A stretch of 64,000 bases of DNA from Okapia johnstoni (lineage: Eukaryota > Chordata > Mammalia > Artiodactyla > Giraffidae): the NCBI GenBank assembly GCA_024291935.2, contig CM044306.1, positions 248,001 to 312,000 on the forward strand, read 5' to 3'. Both the position numbers and the translations under genes were made by a program. Every line of letters starts with the position of its first letter. Positions within the stretch are counted from its first letter, which is position 1. The notes below the pieces were generated by a model. The model was not told the origin of the DNA and ran no database searches. It worked only from the letters and a program-made list of their open reading frames with translations. Below are positions 55,715 to 64,000 of the stretch, one piece after another.

Positions 55715-56330
55715 TTCCCTGCGTTGGTTTCCTAGGGCTGCATAACAAAGCACCACAGGCTGGGATTAAAACAACAGACATGTGTTCTCCTGCCCTCCCA
55801 GGATTGAAAAGCAGGAGGAGAAGGGGGCAATAGAGGATGAGATGGTTGGATGGCATCACCGACTCAATGGACATGAGTTTGAGCAATCTCTGGGAGATGG
55901 TGAAGTACAGGGAAGCCTGGTGTGCTGCAGTCCACGGGGTCAAAAAGAGTTGGACACAACTGAGTGATGAACAGCAGGCTAGAAGTCCAAAATCAAAGTG
56001 TCGGCAGGGCCCTGCCCCCTGAAGGATCAGAGAAGAAGCTGTCCCATGACTTTCTGTAGCTTCTGGTGTTTGCCAGCCATCTTCTCTGCCGGGCTGTCAG
56101 CCGTGTCACTCCCACCTCAGCCTCCGTCCACGCGGTCTTCACCCTGCGTGTCTCTTCTCATCCTCTAAGAATCCAGTCTGTTACCTTAAAGCCCATCCCA
56201 GTTATGACCTCATCTTAACCTGATGATATCTGAAAGAACCCTATTTCTAAATAAGGACTCACATGCAGGTACCAGGGTTAGGACGCTTCCATATATTTTT
56301 TGGGGACACAAATTTAGCTCACCTCACACC
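55715..56330 (+). repeat. Old mammalian repeat split by a BovB tail
   Basis: GGTTTCCTAGGGCTGCATAA and AAGCACCACAGGCTGGG on the left, and AGAAGTCCAAAATCAAAGTG, GACCTCATCTTAACCTGATG, CTATTTCTAAATAAGGACTC and TTTTTTGGGGACACAAATTT on the right, follow one continuous familiar mammalian repeat. A BovB 3' fragment (about 55806-55972) interrupts it. I cannot name the family with confidence. Confidence 0.6.
55806..55972 (+). mobile_element. BovB 3'-terminal fragment, sense
   Basis: It runs from GCAGGAGGAGAAGGGGGCAA, through GATGAGATGGTTGGATGGCA, to AGTTGGACACAACTGAGTGA, the last part of the BovB 3' UTR. Confidence 0.93.
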
Positions 56331-57284
56331 CAGGGCTGAAAGGTGTTAGGAGTAAAAAAATCCCTCAATATCATCCTCTTCTCTTCTCATCTCCTGCCCT
56401 GCCAGTGCCTTCCAGGAGACAGAACCAGAAATGGGAAGCCTTCACCCAGGACTTTCTAGAACGTTCTGTCCTGAGAGCTGAAGACCCCCGTGAGGTCCCC
56501 ATCCCTGGGGACCTGAAGAGCATGGAGGCTGTGAGCGGTCCTGTGCTGCCTGCGGCAGGAGGAAGAGCCAGTTGCAGCAGCAATGGGAGGCAAGGGGCCC
56601 CTTGAAGTCAACAGGCGGCTGCGGCAGAATCTCTGCTGGGGGAGCTGGGCTTCCGAGGGAAACAGAAAGACTGCCTCCTCACTTCAAAGGGAAGCCAGGC
56701 TGCAGGCTCCGGCCGGCCACCTCCTTCCCTTTCCGTGGCTGCACGTCCTCTCACTCAGAGGGCAGTTTACAGGAACAGGTTGCACCTGTCCAGTGGCTCA
56801 GATGACCAGCCTGGCTGAGTCGCAGGCCCGTGAAGGCAGCTCTGAACCCTCGGCCTGTGCCCCGGGGTGGCACTTCCATTGCCACGAGGGCCCAGGACGG
56901 GCTGCAGGCAGATGCCGAACACACGCTGACCCATGGCTCCAGATGCTGGGACGCGGGGACTCACATGGTCAGGCTGTGTCCAGTTGGGCCTGTGGCTCTG
57001 CGGCCCTACTGTGTGAGCTGGAAGTGCCCCATGCCCATGAGGCACGTGCACTCAGGCATTGCCAGTCTGCTCCTCCCTGGCCTCTGGTGACTCCACGCCC
57101 TCTGGCTTTCTCTCACCGCATGGACGGCTGGGCCTCTCTGCAGTTACTCACCCCGGGGTGTCCCAAAGGTCCTCGTTGGCACCTTGGCTCTTCCGTCACC
57201 TGACATTGACTCCCTCTGCTATATCTCCTCTAAAGACGCACAGTCTTTTCTGTTGTCCTGGACCGTGACCGGCAGAGGAAAGAC

Positions 57285-57432
57285 GACGATTAAGCACTTA
57301 GAATGTACCGGCGACCCTGTACATGTCGTCTCCATGAATTCTCACGTGGGTAGAGATGGGGTGATTATTGAGTCCGTTTTGCAGATGAGGCAAATGAGGC
57401 TCAGAGATATTAAATAACTTGTCCGCAAGAAA
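57285..57432 (+). repeat. MIR SINE
   Basis: AAGCACTTAGAATGTACCGG, TGAATTCTCACGTGGGTAGA, TTTTGCAGATGAGGCAAATG, AGGCTCAGAGATATTAAATA and ACTTGTCCGCAAG match the MIR consensus in order. Confidence 0.85.
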
Positions 57433-58329
57433 GCTCCTTGTGAACTCCACGTGGAAACAACACAAGCTTTAGGGCAAATCTTATCTTACCTACTTCAGCT
57501 CTGCCTGCAAGCATGTACCTACTCTCTCCAAGCCCCTGGCTCCTAATTCCAGAACACATCCATCACTCCAAACAGAAACCTCGCATCCACTCCCCTCTGC
57601 TCCCAGCCCCTGGAAACCACTGATCCGCTTCCTGTCTCTGTGAATGCGCCAGTGTTTTGCACAAGAGGCTGCTCGCTCCTTAAGGTCCAGCTCACAGGCC
57701 CCGGGTGTCCCTCTCACTTGGTGACACACCATCCACCTGTCACCCCGTGAGGGGCTCCCCCCACATCCGTCCAGCTCCAGGATGGGCCTCACCTGCAACC
57801 TCTCCTCCACCCCATCCTCTTCAGGGCCCAGCTCTCCTGGTCTGGACTCTTCCCGTGTGTATTAACGGGTCTGGCTGCCCCCAGCCCAGCTCCCTCCACC
57901 CTGTCCTCAGCTGTAGAGTCGCAGAATCTGGACTCCCCCGGGTGAAACCCCGCACTAGGAACTCCGGCCGAGGACTGGGTGCAGCCCCTGACCTGCGTGT
58001 GTGAAGGACCCTAGCTGCCGGCCCCCAGCCTCCCGCCTGGCTCCCGGGCCTCCTCCCACGTCCGCAGACCCGGATGTCTCGGCATTCCAGAACTCGCCGT
58101 GTCGCGCACCTCCGCGGTCCCCACTCGGGACCCCTGTGCCCGGGCCCCTGTCTGCCCAGAACTCTTCTCTCTCCTGTTTCTTAAAAGACTCATGCTCACC
58201 GTTCAATAGTAGCTCAGCTGACCTGTCGTCTAGAAAGACTCCTGTGCCTGGGAGGCCCCCACCCCGCTCCCGGCTCCTGATGGCTGCAGATCCTGTCGCG
58301 TTTCCTCAGGGAGGTGTCATGGATCTGGC

Positions 58330-58618
58330 TTCCTTCTGTCTCCCCTCTCCTTACTGGACACTGACTTCCTCAAGGATCAGGGCTGGATTCTATTTTTTAA
58401 CCCCGGTGCTTAATACAATGTCCTCTGAATGAATAAAAAATGAATAGATGAGTGAATGAACGTGTGAATGAATGAAGACGTGTGACTCTGAGTGTTCAAC
58501 CCCCTGCCTAGAGATACCTGCATGTTCTGCAAGATGCAGAGCAAATGTCACCACCTCTGGGAAGCCTTCCCTGACTTCTCTCTGGAAGCAAGAGCACCAT
58601 GACAAGTTTCTCTTAACT
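58330..58618 (+). repeat. L2 LINE 3'-end, interrupted on its right by BovB
   Basis: CTGACTTCCTCAAGGATCAG, CCCGGTGCTTAATACAATGT, CTCTGAATGAATAAAAAATG and the GAATGAATGAAG tail fit L2. A second L2-like piece (CCACCTCTGGGAAGCCTTCC then CTGACTTCTCTCTGGAAGC) follows up to the BovB insertion. Confidence 0.65.
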
Positions 58619-58629
58619 AAGGATCCCAG

Positions 58630-61309
58630 TATATCTACTACTGTGGGCAAGAATCCTTTAGAAGAAATGGAGTAGCCATCATGGTCAACAAGAGTCTGAA
58701 ATGCAGTACTTAGATGCAATCTCAAAAATGACAGAATGATCTCTGTTCATTTCCAAGGAAAACCATTCAATATCACAGTAATCCATGTCTATGTCCCGAC
58801 CAGCAACGCTGAAGAAGCTGAAGTTGAACAGTTCTATGAAGACCTATAAGACCTTATAGAACTAACACCCAAAAAGATGTCTTTTTCATTATAGGGGACA
58901 GGAATGCAAAAGTAGGAAGTCAAGAAATACCTGGAGCAACAGCCAAATTGGGCCTTGGAGTACAGAATGAAGCAGGGCAAAGGCTAACAGAGTTTTGCTA
59001 AGAGAACACACTAGTCATAGCAAACACCCTCTTCCAACCACACAAGAGAAGACTCTACACATGGACATCACCAGATGGTCAACACCGAAATCAGACTGAT
59101 GATATTCTTTGCAGCCAAAGATGGAGAAGCTCTATACAGTCAGCAAAAACAACACCAGGAGCAGACTGTGGCTCAGATCATGAACTCCTTATTGCCAAAT
59201 TCAAATTTAAATTGAAGAAAGTAGGGAAAACCACTAGACCATTCAGATATGACCTAAATCAAATCCCTTACAATTATACAGAGGAAGTGACAAATAGATT
59301 CAGAGGATTAGATCTGATAGAGTGCCTGAAGAACTACAGGCGGAGGTTCATGACATTGTACAGGAGGCAGGGATCAAGATCATCCTCAAGAAAAAGAAAT
59401 GCAAAAAGGCAAAATGGTTGTCTGAGGAGGCCTTAAAAATAGCTGTGAAAAGAAGAGAAGTGAAAGGCAAAGGAGAAAGGAAAGATATTCCCATTTGAAT
59501 GCAGAGTTTCAAAGAATAGCAAGGAGAGATGAGAAAGCCTTCCTCAGTGATCAATGCAAAGAAATAGAGGAAAATAATAGAATGGGAAAGACTAGAGATC
59601 TATTCAAGAAAATTAGGGATACCAAGGGAACATTGTGCCCAAAGATGGGCACAATAAAGGATAGAAATGGTATGGACTTAACAGGAGCAGAAGATATTAA
59701 GAAGAGGTGGCAAGAATACACAGAAGAACTATACAAAAAATATCTTCATGACCCGGATAATCACAATAGTGTGATCACTCACCTAGAGCCAGACATCCTG
59801 GAATGCGAAGTCAAGTGGGCCATAGGAAGCATCACTACAAACAAAGCTAGTGGAGGTGATGGAATTCCAGTTGAGCTATTTCAAATCCTAAAAGATGATG
59901 CTGTGAAAGTGCTGCACTCGATAAGCCAGCAAATTTGGAAAATGCAGCAGTGGCCACAGGACTGGAAAATGTGTTTTCACTCCAATCCCAAGAAAGGCAA
60001 TGCCAAAGAATGCTCAAACTACTGTACAATTGCACTCATCTCACACGCTAGCAAAGTAATGCTCAAAATTCTCCAAGGCAGGCTTCAACAGTACATGAAC
60101 CATGAAATTCCAGATGTTCAAGCTGGATTTAGAAAAGGCAGAGGAACCAGAAATCAAATTGTCAACATCCACTGGAACATTGAAAAGGCAAGAGAGTTCC
60201 AGAAAAACATCTACTTCTACTTTATTGACTATGCCAAAGCCTTTGACTGTATGGATCACAACAAACTGTGGAATATTTGTAAAGAGATGGGAACATCAGA
60301 CCTCCTGGCCTGACTCCTGAGAAATCTGTAAGCAGCTCAGGAAGCAACAGTTAGAACTGAACATGGAACCAAATAGGACTGGTTCCAAATAGGAAAAGAA
60401 GTACGTCAAGGCTGTATATTGTCACCCTGCTTATTTAACTTATATGCAGAGTACATCATGAGAAACGCTGGGCTGGATGAAGCACAAGCTGGAATCAAGA
60501 TTGCCAGGAGAAATATCAATAACCTCAGATATGCAGATGCCACCACCCTTATGGCAGAAAGTGAAGAAGAACTAAAGAGCCTCTTGATGAAAGTGACAGA
60601 GGAGAGTGAAAAAGTTGGCTTAAAGCTCAACATTCAGAAAACTAAGATCATGGCATCTGGTCCCATCACTTCATGGCAAATAAATGGGGAAACAGTGGAA
60701 ACAGTGTCAGACTTTATTTTTTGGGGCTCCAAAATCACTGCAGATGGTGATTGTAGCCATGAAATTAAAAGACGCTTGCTCCTTGGAAGAAAAGTTATAA
60801 CCAACCTAGACAGCATATTAAAAAGCAGAGACATTCCTTTGCCAACAAAGGTCTGTCTAGTCAAAGCTGTGGTTTTTCCAGTAGTCATGTATGGATGTGA
60901 GAGTTGGACTATAAAGAAAGCTGAGCACCAAAGAATTGATGCTTTTCCACTGTGGTGTTGGAGAAGACTCTTGAGAGTCTCTTGGACAGCAAGGAGATCC
61001 AACCAGTCAATCCTAAGGGAAATCAGTCCTGAATATTCATTGGAGGGACTGATGCTGAAGCTGAAACTCCAGTACTTTGGTCACCTGATGTGAAGAACTG
61101 ACTCACTGGAAAAGACCCTGATTCTGGGAAAGATTGAAGGTGGGAGGAGAAGGGGACGAGAGAGGATGAGATGGACGGATGGCATCACCGACTCAATGAA
61201 CATGGGTTTGAGTAGGCTCCGGGAGTTGGTGATGGACAGGGAGGCCTGGCGTGCTGCAGTCCATGAGGTTGCAAAGAGTCGGACACGACTGAGCGACTGA
61301 ACTGAACTG
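58630..61309 (+). mobile_element. BovB LINE, 2.7 kb, 5'-truncated, with perfect target duplication
   Basis: This is the largest LINE copy here. It contains part of an APE-type endonuclease (a GDRNAKVG segment where GDWNAKVG is usual, and the catalytic SDHELL near 59180). It also has the RT, with FIDYAKAFD (motif A) at about 60220 and the palm, then the 3' UTR and ACTGAACTGA tail. Stops and frame changes break it near 58850, 59000, 59440 and 60314. The catalytic YADD is YADA (60530-60541), so RT would be inactive even if in frame. AAGGATCCCAG flanks it exactly (58619-58629, 61310-61320). Confidence 0.97.
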
Positions 61310-61724
61310 AAGGATCCCAGAAGAGCCCCACTCACTTAGGAGATGCCCAAGGGCAGGCTCCACACTCTTCACTGGGGTAGCCAGAGGGACCCTTTTGGAA
61401 CCCTGGTGAAAGCTCCAAGCTTTCACCACCCAGGGCTCCTCCTGCAGAGCAGAGGGCCAAGTCCTCACTGGTGGCCACAGTCCCCTCTCTGACCCTCATC
61501 TTCCGCTCCCCAATCAGCCGGTCAGGCCCCAGACAGACTCTTGAGGGGCTGTGACACCTGCCATTTCCTCTGCCTGACATGGTCTCTCCAAGGCCTCCAT
61601 AAGACTGGCCTTCTGGGCTCTTCCAGGCCTCCCCGAAGCCACTGTCATCACAGCCTTCACCCTGACGCTCCGGGTTTTTCTTGATGACTGTGTGTCTCCC
61701 CTGTGACAATATGAACACTGCATG

Positions 61725-61850
61725 AGCTGTTGTCTGTTTTATTTATTCACTGCTGTGAAAGAAAGTTTCCCTACCACCTTGAAGGCTGCCTGGTTAGTGG
61801 CAGGCACTCGATAAATGTTTGTTGAGTGAATAAATAAACGAATCTCTGGG
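61725..61850 (+). repeat. L2 LINE 3'-end fragment
   Basis: TTATTTATTCACTGCTGTGA, GTGGCAGGCACTCGATAAAT and GTTTGTTGAGTGAATAAATA are the typical L2 3' end. Confidence 0.75.
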
Positions 61851-63351
61851 TGCCCATGACTCTGCCCAGTCTGGGGGGCTGGTTTTTAAATTCTCAATGA
61901 ACATTTGCTGGATTTGAATAGAAACTTGAAAACATACTGGTGGCGCATCGGGGGCAGATGGGCAGGTCAAGGGCTGGTGGCATGAGCCCCTTGGGCAGAG
62001 CCCCCCAGGCAGAGACGAAACAGCCTCTCAGAGGCACAGTGGCCCGGCCGAGAGGGAGGAGGTCCCCGGGCCTTGTGGGGGTCCTGTCCCGGGAGAGGCT
62101 GTGCCTTCAGGCAGGACAGTGGGAGGACCTGGCCCTCTGTACGTCTCTGAGCCTCGGAACTCGCGGAAACAGGAAGGTGTTCACTTAGCAGGTTGAGCAG
62201 ATTCCCACAAGGCCAGGCACCAATAACAGCCGAATGAGTGAAGGAGTCCCCGCGTCCTCGGGACTTAGCGGCGTAAGCACACACGTTCCCAGCGAGCATT
62301 TGCTGGCTGAGCAAGAACTGAAGCCAGCACAGGGCGGTAGACGGGGAGCGACGGAGGCCGGTGAGGGCGGGTGAGGGCAGCTGAGGGGCCCGTCACCCCA
62401 GACCCGAGGCTGTCTGCTGTCAGTGTTTACTGAGGATCACCTACAGAGAGGGATCCTCAGAGCGCAGCCTGATGGCTGTATGTCCACACCTGTGCGACCA
62501 CTGCCCGGCCCGAGGTACAGACCACGTCCACACCCCCGGAGGCTCCACAAAGGGAGCCACACGCCGACCTGCATCTCCCAGGGTGAGTTCTGCCTGCACG
62601 TGAACTTGACGTGAATGGCGGCAGACAGGAGTCCGACCCCGCTTCTCCATCTGCCTTTTGTGAGCCGGGAGCCACCACGTGAACGCCAACCGTCGCAATC
62701 CGGCGAGAACGCGGGCTGGCAGGCGGCCCCGCCCCCGCGAACGTGGGTTCCGGGGTTTGAAGAGCACGTTGCTGCCTCCGTCGGGGAGCTGACTTGAGCA
62801 GAACAGTTTCCACCTTCTTTGAGGAGAGCACCCCGTCTCAAGAGCCACCCTCAGCCTGACAGCTGAATCGTTCCTTTCCGGGCTGCGTGAGTCAGACCCA
62901 GGGCCCGGCACCGCGCTCCGTTCTGTCACGAGGCTCTGCCCACCTCTTCCGGGAAGCCCGCCGCGCCAGCCTGGCCCACAGCCAGCAGCCGGCACCCACG
63001 GGCTGCTCCCGGGGGGGACGGTCTCACTCCGCCTTCACACCCCACCTCTCGCCCCCCAGCAGCGTCAGCGTGGCCCTGTGTCCGAGTCCCTGCAGCAGGT
63101 CTGGGGTCTTTACCAGACCCCGAGCTCCCCGCAGCCTCTCCCCACGTGCAGCAGCCATGGGGCTGTGAGCTCCACGCTGGAGCCGCGTCCCAGCAGGAAG
63201 CCCGCCCCGGCCTCCCCGCTGCCCACGGGGCTGTCTGCGCACGGCCGCGCGGACCAGACGGAGCACGCGAAGCGCCTGCACACGAGAGACGTTCGGAGGC
63301 CACAGCTCAGTGATGGGGAGAGGAACCTGGGGCTAGTCTGCGGGGCCTGAA

Positions 63352-63700
63352 TCCTGACGTCAGCACCTGCTGGCTCTGTGGCCCCAAGGCAATTGCTTAG
63401 CCTCTCTGTTCCTCAGCTTCCTCACGTGTACAACGGAAGCAGGGACAGCAGCTCACCCACGGGTGCTGAGGACTAACCACACCAGTCTATCCGTCTATCC
63501 GTCCGTCCTTCCAGTGCTTGGGACAGTTCCTGGCACACAATAAAGGGCGTATAAGTAACAGCCCGAGCTATAACTGTTTGACAAATAATTAATTGAATGA
63601 AACCACGGCTGTTACAGGCTGAGGTAACACGTGGAGAGTCCTTGAGATGATACTCCGCACGCTTGGGACACGGTGAGTGCTCAGTAGGCATCCGCTCTTA
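63352..63700 (+). repeat. MIR SINE with TCCG-rich interruption
   Basis: CTGGCTCTGTGGCCCCAAGG, AATTGCTTAGCCTCTCTGTT and CCTCAGCTTCCTCACGTGTA match the reverse-orientation MIR. A short CTATCCGTCTATCCGTCCGT microsatellite lies at 63486-63508. CCTGGCACACAATAAAGGGC and later AGTGCTCAGTAGGCATCCGC suggest a second old repeat piece. Confidence 0.65.
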
Positions 63701-64000
63701 TTTTAAAAGAATTCGTGCTTTGGCTCTTACGCAGAGAAGGGAGCTGGCGGGTGTGGGACGGATACGCAGGGAGGCTGAGGGGCACAGGCACGCTGTGAGG
63801 ACTGAGCAGGGCTGGCCCAGCAGCCTTCCCGCTCGTGGGCGTCTCGACATTCTACCTCTTATAAGGGGGGGGTCTCCTACGTGTCTTCGGGCCCCAGCAC
63901 CTCCCAGAGCACTCTGCACTGGCGGGCACATTCCAAAGACTTGTTGATTGACAGCCAGAAATGAGCTAGAGAAAGTACCCCATCTAGAGACACAAGAAAC

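Larger units (their letters stand above)
35206..64000 (-). other. CACNG4: CACNG4 intron 1 (3' part), non-coding
   Basis: Upstream of exon 2 to the window edge I found no exon encoding the gamma-4 N-terminus/TM1/GLW segment, so this is taken as intron. Recognised contents are listed separately: BovB and Bov-tA insertions, MIR/L2/L1M relics and two G+C-rich arrays. Stretches without recognised elements (about 39.0-42.5, 43.1-45.2, 45.4-47.3, 48.8-50.5, 50.6-52.6, 61.9-63.3 kb) show no gene. Confidence 0.75.

Noticed and set aside
62600..63300. CpG-rich DNA at the right edge as a possible CACNG4 promoter or exon 1
   Set aside because: No reading frame on the minus strand contains the gamma-4 N-terminal, TM1 or GLW sequence, and no donor fits. 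It remains unassigned intronic DNA.

Overview
This window is mammalian nuclear DNA from a ruminant, most likely a bovid. It carries fresh-looking copies of the ruminant-specific retroposon set (Bov-A2, Bov-tA dimers, BovB LINE) beside older mammalian repeats (MIR, L2, L1M, MER5A). Species cannot be fixed from the sequence alone. There are no bacterial-style operons. Most open frames are chance products of G+C-rich or tandem-repeat DNA. I see no protein-coding content beyond two calcium-channel gamma-subunit genes and decayed LINE frames.

Both genes lie on the minus strand. CACNG1 (skeletal-muscle L-type calcium channel gamma-1 subunit) is complete in coding content. It has four exons: exon 1 10109-9874, exon 2 4548-4474, exon 3 3674-3537 and exon 4 3282-3056, with a poly(A) signal at 2721-2716. 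CACNG4 (TARP gamma-4, an AMPA-receptor auxiliary subunit) is partial. Exons 2, 3 and 4 (35205-35122, 28513-28373, 24088-23568) are present with a roughly 2.1-kb 3' UTR ending near 21440. Coding exon 1 was not found and should lie beyond base 64000, so about 35.2-64 kb is CACNG4 intron 1. As I recall the human 17q24 locus, the order CACNG5-CACNG4-CACNG1-HELZ fits: the DNA left of 2.7 kb would lead to the 3' end of HELZ.

Layout: 1-2.7 kb intergenic; 2.7-10.3 kb CACNG1; 10.3-21.4 kb intergenic, rich in Bov-tA and BovB; 21.4-35.2 kb CACNG4 exons 4 to 2 with three large tandem arrays in introns 3 and 2; 35.2-64 kb intron 1, with several BovB insertions, MIR/L2 relics, two G+C-rich arrays and unique stretches that may hold regulatory elements.

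The most noteworthy points are these. (a) CACNG1 exons 1 and 2 do not join in phase with a canonical donor; one extra G in a five-G run would explain this. (b) CACNG4 seems to lack six residues just before its PDZ-ligand tail, compared with the human protein as I remember it. (c) A 3.1-kb G-rich GGGAGTGAG-type array lies in CACNG4 intron 2. (d) A GC-box minisatellite ends about 45 bases from the CACNG4 exon 4 acceptor. I found no convincing novel biological system. The unusual content is repeat architecture and two possible gene-model irregularities.
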